From JAYYPW01 sp036128855 (GTDB lineage: Bacteria > Pseudomonadota > Gammaproteobacteria > Comchoanobacterales > Comchoanobacteraceae): a stretch of 64,000 bases of DNA. Below are positions 36,174 to 44,394 of this stretch, one piece after another. The stretch is from positions 257,501 through 321,500 of the forward strand of contig JAYYPW010000008.1 in the NCBI GenBank assembly GCA_036128855.1. The letters are read 5' to 3'. Each line of letters opens with the position of its first letter. The stretch's first letter is position 1. The position numbers and the translations under genes were made by a program. Below the pieces are notes generated by a model. The model saw only the letters and a list, made by a program, of their open reading frames with translations, was not told where the DNA came from and ran no database searches.

Positions 36174-37034
36174 TCAAGGTAACCATTGGGAGGCAAGATT
36201 ATGAATTTTTTGATGTATTTGTTCAGGCTGATCAAGCATAATTGCATGCCAAGCATTATTAATAAGTACTTCTTGCATCGCCGGAAAGACTTTTCGTAGT
36301 GATGTACGCACAAATTGCGTCGTTACTGTGGTGTGTTCTCCATAAAATAATACATGTTCAACAGATGGTCTGAAACTACTATTTTGCTGTGGATCAAGAA
36401 AGTCAGCACCATCTAGCTTAAGGAAGAAATTTGGGTCAAATTGCCAGCGCCAACCGCCTGTAACAGGTAGTATGGAATGCTCGGCTATATAGCGACATAA
36501 GAAAGGATCTGGTAATGGTTGATTTGGGATAAATCGAAAACGCTCGATCATATTCTGTTTAGATGGTCGTATTGTATGAGAGCGCAATGGTCCATTTTTT
36601 TTTCTAGCTAATCTTGGTAAACGCATACCTGGAGGATCAAGCACACATACACCGCAAATTTTATTTGCGTATCGACGTAGATATTCGAGTGCAACGCGAC
36701 CTCCAAAACTATGTCCAATCAATATTGCAGGACCATCAACAAGCGCAATGGCATCATCCACAGCACGAAGTAAAAGGGGAAGTGAGTAGGTGTCTTGCCA
36801 ATGACTCAGGCCGTGTCCAGGAAAACTCAGGCTAATCACTTGGTACTGACCTTCAAATGTGCTTCCTAGCACAGAAAACCAATATGCATTAGCAGATGCC
36901 CCGTGCAGGCAGATAATGGCAGGAGCATGAGTTGATCCCCAGCGTAGATAATGGCAGGTGCCGTAAGCGCCATGAAGGTGGCCCTCTTGTGGATTAGTAG
37001 ATTGTAAAGACTGAAGCCAGCTGGTGTGAAGCAT
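36174..37034 (-). CDS. Alpha/beta-fold hydrolase, possibly BioH-like
   Basis: Complete alpha/beta hydrolase of 286 residues: LHGASANAYWF (oxyanion region, 44-53), FPGHGLS, nucleophile elbow GHSFGG (S109), and a catalytic His in NAWHAIMLDQPEQ near the C-terminus. BioH, the pimeloyl-ACP methyl ester esterase, lies beside gntX in E. coli, as this gene does beside its comF/gntX homologue. However BioH usually has GWSLGG and is about 256 residues. The position suggests BioH function but the sequence alone does not prove it; the degenerate BioC-like protein in this window also leaves the pathway uncertain. Confidence 0.75.
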   Translation of the reverse strand: MLHTSWLQSLQSTNPQEGHLHGAYGTCHYLRWGSTHAPAIICLHGASANAYWFSVLGSTFEGQYQVISLSFPGHGLSHWQDTYSLPLLLRAVDDAIALVDGPAILIGHSFGGRVALEYLRRYANKICGVCVLDPPGMRLPRLARKKNGPLRSHTIRPSKQNMIERFRFIPNQPLPDPFLCRYIAEHSILPVTGGWRWQFDPNFFLKLDGADFLDPQQNSSFRPSVEHVLFYGEHTTVTTQFVRTSLRKVFPAMQEVLINNAWHAIMLDQPEQIHQKIHNLASQWLP

Positions 37035-37122
37035 AATATTGAATTAATGGTCTATAAAGAGCATAGCTGAAATGAAGTTGGTTGAATTTTGCATAGATAT
37101 GTCTTCGGGGTGAGTATAAATG

Positions 37123-37767
37123 TTATTTACCAACAAGCGAGAGAGGAGATGGAGGTGAAACAGTGACAGTACATACCAAACGCTTAGGTGTGGGTTGGTG
37201 AAAGTCTATACGGTTGTTTTGGTCTAAAAAGCAGCTAGTCGACAACAGTTCTAGGAAGTTTTGGGTAAAGAATCGGATTTTTTTCCCTAAAGCTTGCCAC
37301 AGTGGCCAGCCATTGAGCTTGGATGTTGCTTCAAGATATGTCCAAAGCTTAAAAAAGACCAAGTTCTGCGATTCTAATGGAAGGGTCTTGTAAACTCGAA
37401 GTAAGGTAGGTATGTCGGCAGGAAGATGGGTCATATTACGTAAAATTCTCCGCAGTAAGCGTTCTTGATAAGGTCGTGTTTTCATAGTTTCACAATCTAT
37501 ACCAATGGGCATGGTACTATACGCAAGCACAGAAAAATCTAAGCAATGACTCATACTTAGGTAGTAAGGCAACATCTCAATGGTTGACATGTTACTAGGC
37601 TTGATAAAATAAGGTTTACCCAGAGGGCTTTTGGCAACAAGCGCATCAACATCACCCAACTCAGCTCGCAAAGTGGATGTAGCTTGGCTATAGGCAGATT
37701 TTGAGCGCGATTGGCGAGAAGAGTGGGAGTCCTCTGTGAAATAATATAATTTTGTTGAAAGTTGCAT
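37123..37767 (-). CDS. 4'-phosphopantetheinyl transferase superfamily protein
   Basis: Transfers the phosphopantetheine arm of CoA to carrier proteins. The 214-residue protein has YLSMSHC (N-terminal signature), IGIDCE with metal ligands D91 and E93, and FFKLWTYLEATSKLNG with E146 and K150. The usual lysine before that glutamate (WxxKE) is Leu here; the metal ligands and catalytic lysine are kept. Length is in the Sfp/AcpT range. It may serve the acyl carrier protein if no AcpS exists, or a secondary carrier. Confidence 0.75.
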   Translation of the reverse strand: MQLSTKLYYFTEDSHSSRQSRSKSAYSQATSTLRAELGDVDALVAKSPLGKPYFIKPSNMSTIEMLPYYLSMSHCLDFSVLAYSTMPIGIDCETMKTRPYQERLLRRILRNMTHLPADIPTLLRVYKTLPLESQNLVFFKLWTYLEATSKLNGWPLWQALGKKIRFFTQNFLELLSTSCFLDQNNRIDFHQPTPKRLVCTVTVSPPSPLSLVGK

Positions 37768-37808
37768 AGAAAATAATTTGATGGCTGTTTCTGAAGGTCT
37801 AGAATGAA

Positions 37809-38282
37809 CTATGTATCTTGGTTAAAGCTATAATAAATAAAAAGTATGAGTAATATAGCAAGAAAGATGTTAACAATAGGCCATATAAATAAGCCAAGGC
37901 TTGTCAGATGTATGCTATATATGATTATCTTTTTAGAAGCGTTTATAACCAAACTAAATAGAGTCATAATGACACCAAAGATGATCAAAAGTCGGCCAAA
38001 TTGTTCACAAACCTCATTATATGCTTCATCTTGTTTAGAAAAAGGGTAGCGTAAGTCTAGTAGCGTCCCAAATACTGCTACTAAAACAGCGACTTTTGTT
38101 TCAGTATTCTCGCTACGATGACTTTCATACATTTCAATGCTATTGTTTAAAAAGTAATCATTCAGGTATATTATATCTAAGTACAGGGCAAGTAAGGTAT
38201 ACATCAGCATGAGCATAGATATACATGTTAGGGTGGTACGGCTTAAGAGTGTGCGATCTATATGCTTTGATAAAAAATACAT
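37809..38282 (-). CDS. Small integral membrane protein, unknown function
   Basis: From the ATG at 38282 (a TTG at 38312 is the longer alternative) the protein has 157 residues and four hydrophobic segments at about 16-40, 66-75, 92-120 and 125-152. No family is recognised and no ribosome binding site is clear. It is on the same strand as the phosphopantetheinyl transferase, 41 bases upstream. Confidence 0.5.
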   Translation of the reverse strand: MYFLSKHIDRTLLSRTTLTCISMLMLMYTLLALYLDIIYLNDYFLNNSIEMYESHRSENTETKVAVLVAVFGTLLDLRYPFSKQDEAYNEVCEQFGRLLIIFGVIMTLFSLVINASKKIIIYSIHLTSLGLFIWPIVNIFLAILLILFIYYSFNQDT

Positions 38283-38403
38283 AGTGGCAGGAAGTATCTG
38301 GAGATTATTCAACTAAAAATAACCTTATTTCATTATAAGGTCAACTAATAATGCCAAACCGCTGACCATTTCTACACACATGCGCACAAATATAAAGCTT
38401 TGT

Positions 38404-38433
38404 TTGCACATAGTTAAAAAAATGGGTTAAAAT
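38404..38433 (+). promoter_or_regulatory. Putative promoter of mpl
   Basis: TTGCAC (38404-38409), an 18-base spacer, TAAAAT (38428-38433); GGAG follows at 38450-38453, before the mpl ATG. Confidence 0.4.
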
Positions 38434-38460
38434 CCAATAACAATTATCTGGAGTATTTAA

Positions 38461-39807
38461 ATGACCCATCACGTTCTAGCCGGGTGCGGCAGTTTTATGG
38501 CAGGCTTATCCTCAATTATGGCTGAAATGAATATAGAAGTTAGAGCGTACGACAAAACTTTCCAGCCACCCATGCGCAATCAACTAGAGCATGCCGGTAT
38601 ACAGATGTTACAAGGTTACGATTACAATACATCAATACCGGATAAAGATACGCTGATAGTAGGCAATGCTATACGTCGCGGCAATCCAATGTTAGAAAGG
38701 CATTTACAAGAAGGTAGGCCTGTAATGAGTGGCCCACAATGGCTGCATGATGCAGTATTACAACATAGAAAGACCATTGCAGTCAGTGGTACACATGGCA
38801 AAACCACAACAACGGCTATGATGGCATGGGTGTTAGATTATTGTGAGCAGAATCCGGGTTTTCTCTTGGGGGGGATTCCGTTAAATTTTCAGTCATCTGC
38901 AAGACTAGGTAAAGATACGTGGTTTGTAATAGAAGCAGATGAATATGATACCGTTTACTATGATAAGCGCCCTAAGTTTTTTTACTATCCAGCTCATTGT
39001 CTCATTGTTAATAATTTAGAATTCGATCATGCTGATATTTACCGCGATCTAGCAGATATCGAAAAGCAATTTCGCCACTATCTACAAACATTAAAACCAG
39101 GAGCTTGGGTAATATATCCAAAAGAGGCTAAAAATATTGCTCAGCTAGTCGAAGCTGCCGGTTGGGTGCGTGGATGTCCAGTATCTTGCTTAGAAAATGG
39201 GGACTGGCGTATTGAGGCGCAGGGTATTGATTGGTCCAAATTCAATATTGTCGATGATCAAGAGAAAAGTTATATGGTAGACTGGGAATTGTTTGGACAA
39301 CATAACGCTGAAAATGCATTGATGGTATTTACTGCAGCAGTAAAAATGGGCATGGACCCAGAAAAGGTTGTCCGTGGGCTTTCGCTATTTAAAGGTGTAG
39401 CACGAAGAATGCAAAAAATTGGCGAGTCTCATGATAACAAGGTTGTATTTGATGATTTTGCACATCATCCAACTGCTTTACAAAAGGTGATTGAAGCTAC
39501 ACGAGCAAGATTTTCTATGCAGAGACTGGTTGTGTTTTTACAACTTAGTAATTTTACCCAACGCGAGGGTGTTATGTGGGAAAGATTACAAAAGGCCTCT
39601 GAGGGTGCAGATTTAATATTATTATTACAAAATGATTCACAATTTCCTTACGCAAAATTTGTCAACGGGCATAAACGACCAGTTGAGTTAATACCATCTA
39701 TTTTTACAAAAGAGGATATTCGTAAGCACATAAAGCCGGGTGATCATGTCTTAACCTGTAGCAGTCGCGATTGTCATAGTATACATCAGGCTATATTGCA
39801 GCCATGA
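38461..39807 (+). CDS. mpl: UDP-N-acetylmuramate:L-alanyl-gamma-D-glutamyl-meso-diaminopimelate ligase
   Basis: Mpl reuses the murein tripeptide released by wall recycling. The 448-residue protein has the Mpl N-terminus (HVLAGCGSFMAGLSSIMAEM ... EVRAYDKTFQPPM), the ATP loop SGTHGKTTTTAM, EADEYDTVYYDKRPKFFYY, and FDDFAHHPTAL. The pattern separates it from MurC. GGAG precedes the ATG. Its stop overlaps the start of a DUF2256 gene by 4 bases. Presence shows peptidoglycan recycling. Confidence 0.94.
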   Translation: MTHHVLAGCGSFMAGLSSIMAEMNIEVRAYDKTFQPPMRNQLEHAGIQMLQGYDYNTSIPDKDTLIVGNAIRRGNPMLERHLQEGRPVMSGPQWLHDAVLQHRKTIAVSGTHGKTTTTAMMAWVLDYCEQNPGFLLGGIPLNFQSSARLGKDTWFVIEADEYDTVYYDKRPKFFYYPAHCLIVNNLEFDHADIYRDLADIEKQFRHYLQTLKPGAWVIYPKEAKNIAQLVEAAGWVRGCPVSCLENGDWRIEAQGIDWSKFNIVDDQEKSYMVDWELFGQHNAENALMVFTAAVKMGMDPEKVVRGLSLFKGVARRMQKIGESHDNKVVFDDFAHHPTALQKVIEATRARFSMQRLVVFLQLSNFTQREGVMWERLQKASEGADLILLLQNDSQFPYAKFVNGHKRPVELIPSIFTKEDIRKHIKPGDHVLTCSSRDCHSIHQAILQP

Positions 39808-39953
39808 TCAAAAAAGGGGACTTACCACATAAACCATGTTTACAGTGTGGACGTCCTTTTGCATGGCGAAAAAAATGGAAAAGATGCTGGGCGCAAGTAC
39901 GTTTTTGTAGTGAGTCTTGCAAGCGTCAGGCTAAGAAAGAAAATCGTAAGTAG
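39804..39953 (+). CDS. DUF2256 domain small zinc-binding-type protein
   Basis: A 49-residue protein. CLQCGRPFAWRKKW, then VRFCSESCKRQAKK, match DUF2256 (C..CgRpF.WRKKW ... V.yCS..Cr). The two Cys pairs suggest a zinc ribbon. The ATG overlaps the mpl TGA (ATGA), a sign of translational coupling. Function of the family is unknown. The gene is short but the match is unmistakable. Confidence 0.88.
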   Translation: MIKKGDLPHKPCLQCGRPFAWRKKWKRCWAQVRFCSESCKRQAKKENRK

Positions 39954-40257
39954 ATCATCCCAGGATATGCTGATAAATATTGCACAGGGTGCGATGCTAG
40001 GGAAGAACATAGTATTTAGTATTTTTGTAACTAATGTGGTTTTTAAGATGCATTGTATCGGACATATAAAACTAAATTAAGTGGAAAGAAAAGATTGTTC
40101 GAAGTTTTAACCGAGAAAAATTGATATTAGGAAGAAATGGATAAAAAAATAATTCAACTCGAAAGAAAAATGAGGTTGTATTATAGTAGCTGTGTGTAGC
40201 TCAAGTTTTATCTAAAGAATTTGAGCAATTTTAACAAGTTAAATACAGTTATAAATC
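39954..40257. other. Gene-free stretch of about 300 bases
   Basis: No supported gene; AT-rich, probably holding the promoter of the SMR gene. The frame 39847-40080 read through here is an out-of-frame shadow of the DUF2256 gene. Confidence 0.4.
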
Positions 40258-40584
40258 ATGCATCCATATATTATTTTGTCCGTAGCGATAGCCTTTGAAG
40301 TTTTTGGGACTATGCTATTACCATTATCAAAAAGTTTCACGTTACCTCTACCAACAGCTTGTATATTAGTCGCTTATGGAATGTCGTTTTATTGTCTTTC
40401 TATAGTCGCAGCTAAGATGCCGTTAGCTGTTTTGTACACAACATGGGCAGGGTGTGGTGTATTTTCTATAGCTCTACTCAGTTATTTGATATATGGTCAA
40501 GAACTAAATTGGCAAGTTATTTTAGGATTATGCTTGATTACAATCGGGGTAACCTTAGTCAATATTTTTAAAGTATACAATTAG
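40258..40584 (+). CDS. Small multidrug resistance (SMR) family transporter
   Basis: The 108-residue protein has four membrane helices and the family pattern. The essential membrane glutamate is in AIAFEVFGTMLLPLS (E14), and helix 3 reads MPLAVLYTTWAGCGVFSI. It ends with ITIGVTLVNIFK. SMR proteins work as antiparallel dimers exporting cationic compounds, polyamines or guanidinium with protons. Substrate is not predictable. No clear Shine-Dalgarno is seen. Confidence 0.9.
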   Translation: MHPYIILSVAIAFEVFGTMLLPLSKSFTLPLPTACILVAYGMSFYCLSIVAAKMPLAVLYTTWAGCGVFSIALLSYLIYGQELNWQVILGLCLITIGVTLVNIFKVYN

Positions 40585-40916
40585 CTGGCACGACTTGGCG
40601 CGCTATTTTCACCCTAAAAAGCATATTGTGGGAGCATCAAAGAGTTTCTGTTGGTAGTATCTATATTTTCAATAGCGTTCGTAATAGGGATAGCAAGCAT
40701 ATTTACCCTCTACACTGCTTTAAGTTTTCTATGAGCAAAATAGATTATAAGCTCACAATGATATCCCATTTATACTTTGCAGCAAGAAGTTGAACAATTG
40801 CAGCGCTGTGTGGCATATAAACTAGTCAACTAATTATTTACTGCATGTGTGGAATACAAAAGTATTATCAGGCGTAATTTCAGAGAGAAGATTGCTAAAA
40901 ATAAAGATTCTTAAAA
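40585..40916. other. Gene-free stretch of about 330 bases
   Basis: No supported gene. One plus-strand frame stays open for about 75 codons ending near 40795 but has no ATG start until late and no recognisable motif. Confidence 0.4.
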
Positions 40917-41585
40917 CTACCAGCCTGGTTTATTAGCTGCACTACCAAAAAGGTGTGTTATTTTAGGTTCTTGTTTCTGTCCACATTTAACATTGAGAAG
41001 ACAGATTGGATTCCTTTTTCGTTGTGGTTGATTCTTTAGGACAGGCTGAAAGCAAGGGGCAATTACTGGTGTTTGGTATACATCGCGCTCAAGACTGGCA
41101 TAGACTTTACGGCAGCCATAGGGTAAGAATGTTGCACCAAGAAGATTGCACATGAGCATACCGATCCAGGCAAAAGGTTTAGCGATCAGGCTAATTAGGA
41201 GTTTGCTCGCGAGATGTAAAAAATCAATAAATCCCTGAAATTTAAACATGGTCAAGTTAAATAAAGCACATACAATACATGCACTAAGACAAAAAATATC
41301 TCTAATCATCATCAAGGGAACACCAATCGCATGGATAGTTAGATCCGCAAGAAGTAAAAGCCCGTGTTTGGTGCGTACCATACCGGTACTTTCGTTAATA
41401 TATAGTTGTGCTGTCTGTTTATCAACTAGGTAAGAATAAGCATATCTTACGCCACCAGACTGATGTGTATATGTATAAGGTAGCCAAAGAGAAAACGGGT
41501 TATAGTTTGATGGTGAAATCCATTCAGATATATCGCAAAGATAGTGGTAGAACCTGGAAGTCTTATAAGAGTTTTTTGTAGACAT
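40917..41585 (-). CDS. Membrane protein of unknown function
   Basis: The 222-residue protein has a soluble aromatic-rich N-terminus (1-70) and a long hydrophobic zone (about 73-170), readable as three or four helices. It ends in a basic, Cys-containing tail. No family is recognised. It diverges from the 41719 gene across a very AT-rich 133-base gap. The large continuous hydrophobic zone recalls proteins inserted into host-derived membranes by intracellular bacteria, but this is only an analogy. Confidence 0.5.
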   Translation of the reverse strand: MSTKNSYKTSRFYHYLCDISEWISPSNYNPFSLWLPYTYTHQSGGVRYAYSYLVDKQTAQLYINESTGMVRTKHGLLLLADLTIHAIGVPLMMIRDIFCLSACIVCALFNLTMFKFQGFIDFLHLASKLLISLIAKPFAWIGMLMCNLLGATFLPYGCRKVYASLERDVYQTPVIAPCFQPVLKNQPQRKRNPICLLNVKCGQKQEPKITHLFGSAANKPGW

Positions 41586-41718
41586 AACAAAAATGAATTA
41601 TGATAATTTAATTATTATACAATTACTTACAATAAGGTTCAAGTAATTTTTAAGAAAATCATCATTGTATAATGACAATATCAAAAGTATATTATAGTGT
41701 AGTTAACAATCATTCGGA

Positions 41719-42453
41719 ATGAATCATGCTCTACATAAACCTCGTAACTATATTCTTAAGATTTTACAAAATTTGACAGCAATGATGATAAAAAACCCTT
41801 TAAAAAATAGTATTATTCAATACTTCAGTTTATCAGAGAAAGATGCAGAGCTATGGGTTGCCAGGCTACTAGACGATCCAGTATTAATAGCAAGCCAGAA
41901 TGCGGATAGAATCTTCGATGCGCTTATTTTTCTACTAGGAAGACAAGCACAAAATAGAGGTCTGGAACATCTACCAATAAAAAATAAAGAGGGACTTTTA
42001 TGTGGTATTAGACTAGCTCAAAACGCACAAGCACAAAGTCGGTTGGTACCGCTTGATGAGAAGCACATGAAACAAGACAAAAATAAAATGACAGTCTCCT
42101 TAGCAAGTGGGTCTAAGCAGCTCAAGCTAGACATTCGAGAATACGCAAGCTCAATTAGGGCGCATAAAATCGAAGATCAGCCTTGGTTTTATATACTAAA
42201 TGAAATCTGCCCATACAACGACTATGATACATCCGGGTACAAGAGCGACAAGCAAAACTTAAGTTTACAAGAAGGGTTATTTAGTAAAAGTGATATAAGT
42301 AAGCCATTAGGTCAGATCACTGAGACAACTAGTAGCAAAAAACTCGGTAAAGAGTTTTTTTACCCTATGGATCCCGATACGGATATCATGCCAGTTAAGT
42401 CCGATACAAGCTATGAAGATGAGCTTTCCCCCACTATGAAGGGGGCATGGTGA
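41719..42453 (+). CDS. Soluble protein of unknown function
   Basis: The 244-residue protein has a helical N-terminal part (1-90, LSEKDAELWVARLLDD) and a charged, probably flexible C-terminus. No signal peptide, membrane helix or known motif is seen. It lies beside the divergent membrane-protein gene at 40917, and a 350-base gene-free stretch follows. Codon use looks like that of its neighbours. Confidence 0.5.
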   Translation: MNHALHKPRNYILKILQNLTAMMIKNPLKNSIIQYFSLSEKDAELWVARLLDDPVLIASQNADRIFDALIFLLGRQAQNRGLEHLPIKNKEGLLCGIRLAQNAQAQSRLVPLDEKHMKQDKNKMTVSLASGSKQLKLDIREYASSIRAHKIEDQPWFYILNEICPYNDYDTSGYKSDKQNLSLQEGLFSKSDISKPLGQITETTSSKKLGKEFFYPMDPDTDIMPVKSDTSYEDELSPTMKGAW

Positions 42454-42803
42454 CGTACCTATTATGATCAGTATTGTATAGAGGTCTTGGTGATTATTGA
42501 TAAAAATCAGATACTAATATTCTAGATGTAAGTGAGCTAAGTAATATAGAAGAAATAGCCTATTTATGTTTTAGAAAAAACTAAACGACAAAATTTCCAC
42601 CCTTCAGTACGTTGCTTAACTAATACACAGCAATATTTTAGATACTTATCAATACCGGTAGAAAATACACCAGCTCAGTATTTGAGGAACATAGGCAAAA
42701 CTGTGCTAAGGATAGCAGCATAATTCTAAGCAATGGCAATCATATTACTTTGTACAACATAAGAAATGGGTTATGATTAATGTAAGAAATGGCCAGGAAT
42801 AAT
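42454..42803. other. Gene-free stretch of about 350 bases
   Basis: No supported gene. A plus-strand frame of about 59 codons (ending near 42723) is open but has no start codon and no recognisable motif; it could be a gene remnant. AGGA before 42804 serves the next gene. Confidence 0.35.
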
Positions 42804-43796
42804 ATGAAGAAAGTTTTAGTAACAGGAGGAAGTGGGTTTATAGCCATGCATGTTATAGAACAATTGTGGGCTAAAAACTATGCAGTTGTAACCACTGTCC
42901 GGTCAGAAGAAAGAAAAAAAACCATGCTAGAGTTTGCCAAGCAGCACCAGAAGGACCTAAAAGTGGTATTAGCAGATTTATGTGAAGATAGTGGCTGGCA
43001 AGATGCTACGCATGGAGTAGACGTTGTTATCCATGCTGCTTCACCATTTCCAGATGAGCCAGTAAATGATGAGAAAATACTAATAGAGCCAGCTCTAGAG
43101 GGAACAAAGCGAGTAATGCAGGCCGCAAGTAAGAATAAAGTGAAACGATTGGTCCTTGTATCATCTATCGCAGCAGTGGCGTTTGGCCGCAAAGATAAAA
43201 AAGATTTTACCAATGAGGACTGGTCTGATATTCATGGCGAAGGTATTGATGCATACCAAAAGAGTAAAACACTAGCTGAGCGATTCGCTTGGGATTTTAT
43301 CAAGCAAGACGAACACAAGTCATTAGAGCTTGTCACCATAAACCCTGGATTAGTTTTAGGGCCAATTTTGGGAACGCGGGTTAGCTCATCGAATAAAATC
43401 ATTCAAAAAATGATACGAGGAGAGTATCCAGGTTCTCCAAACATCCAAGTGGCAATTGTGGACGTCAGGGATGTGGCTGTGGTTTTAACCGCAGCAATAT
43501 CTAGTAAAAACATAGTTGGTCAGAGGTTATTATTAGCAGACAAGAATTATTGGATCAAAGATATTGCTCAGATACTAGCAAAACACGGTTACGATAAAGT
43601 TGCAACGCGGCAGTTACCAGATTGGATTTTCTGGGTGCTAAGTTTAGTAGATAGAAAAATAAAACAAGTGTGTATCTATTTAGGCATGGAGAAACATTAT
43701 GATTGCCAGCCAGCAAAAAAACTATTGCACTGGCGGCCAACTGATGGGCAGAAAACCATCTTAGCCGCAGCAAAAGATATTGCAAAAAAAACTTGA
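42804..43796 (+). CDS. Extended short-chain dehydrogenase (dihydroflavonol-4-reductase-like)
   Basis: Rossmann-fold NAD(P) enzyme of 330 residues. It opens KKVLVTGGSGFIAMHVIEQL, followed by VIHAASPFP, VSSIAAVAFG and the catalytic YQKSK pair, with VDVRDVA later. The start at 42804 (AGGA just upstream) puts the Rossmann motif at residue 2; an ATG at 42789 adds five residues. The family reduces varied carbonyl substrates, so the substrate cannot be given. Confidence 0.85.
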   Translation: MKKVLVTGGSGFIAMHVIEQLWAKNYAVVTTVRSEERKKTMLEFAKQHQKDLKVVLADLCEDSGWQDATHGVDVVIHAASPFPDEPVNDEKILIEPALEGTKRVMQAASKNKVKRLVLVSSIAAVAFGRKDKKDFTNEDWSDIHGEGIDAYQKSKTLAERFAWDFIKQDEHKSLELVTINPGLVLGPILGTRVSSSNKIIQKMIRGEYPGSPNIQVAIVDVRDVAVVLTAAISSKNIVGQRLLLADKNYWIKDIAQILAKHGYDKVATRQLPDWIFWVLSLVDRKIKQVCIYLGMEKHYDCQPAKKLLHWRPTDGQKTILAAAKDIAKKT

Positions 43797-43847
43797 AAGT
43801 AAGATTTTACCGTGTTTTGATAATATATCCTTCACTGAACAGCTGAT

Positions 43848-44324
43848 ATGAAAAAATTAAGCCAAAACAATATTTTACCTTTTTGTCTGACTTCTTTGCT
43901 GTTAATAGCGGGCTGTGATAACAGTCGTGATTCAGATAATGAGTCTGCCGGTAGACTACTTGGTGGTATAGCAGGGGCAGCGATCGCAAACGATCGTACT
44001 GATGGAGACCCTTTAGGAACAGTGATAGGTGCAATGGCAGGTAGTTACATTGGTGGTCAGATTGGTAGAGATATTGATCAAAGTAATCGCGAGCGTATGG
44101 CCATAGTGCTTGAAAAGCAGCCATCCAATAAAACAAGCAAATGGATAGATCCTGATACGGGGGTTGTCTACGAAATGAGGCCAGCAGCTGCCTACAGAAA
44201 TAAACAAAGAATCTGTAGACCATTCACACTCAAACTACATGACCCAGATGGATCAGGAGCAGATTATATGCACAAAGGTATAGCATGCCGCGGCGATGAT
44301 GGCACCTGGGAGGTTGTAAAGTAA
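43848..44324 (+). CDS. Glycine-zipper lipoprotein, 17 kDa surface antigen-like
   Basis: The signal peptide ends with the lipobox LLIAGC (cysteine near residue 23). A glycine-zipper region (GRLLGGIAGAAIAN, GTVIGAMAGSYIGGQIGRDID) is followed by a C-terminal domain with DPDTGVVYEMRP and a Cys pair (CRPF ... IACRGDDGTWEVV). This is the layout of the rickettsial 17 kDa antigen/SlyB-like group. Predicted to sit in the outer membrane. Confidence 0.8.
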   Translation: MKKLSQNNILPFCLTSLLLIAGCDNSRDSDNESAGRLLGGIAGAAIANDRTDGDPLGTVIGAMAGSYIGGQIGRDIDQSNRERMAIVLEKQPSNKTSKWIDPDTGVVYEMRPAAAYRNKQRICRPFTLKLHDPDGSGADYMHKGIACRGDDGTWEVVK

Positions 44325-44394
44325 ATATTTCTAGTAGCGCGAGTATTTATAATCAAGCCATAAGTGAAAACAACTACATAAAAGGATTCAGGCG

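Noticed and set aside
39847..40080. 77-codon plus-strand frame
   Set aside because: Out-of-frame shadow of the DUF2256 gene that runs on into non-coding sequence.
42454..42803. Possible pseudogene remnant (open 59-codon stretch)
   Set aside because: No start codon and no similarity I can recognise, so not called as a gene or pseudogene.
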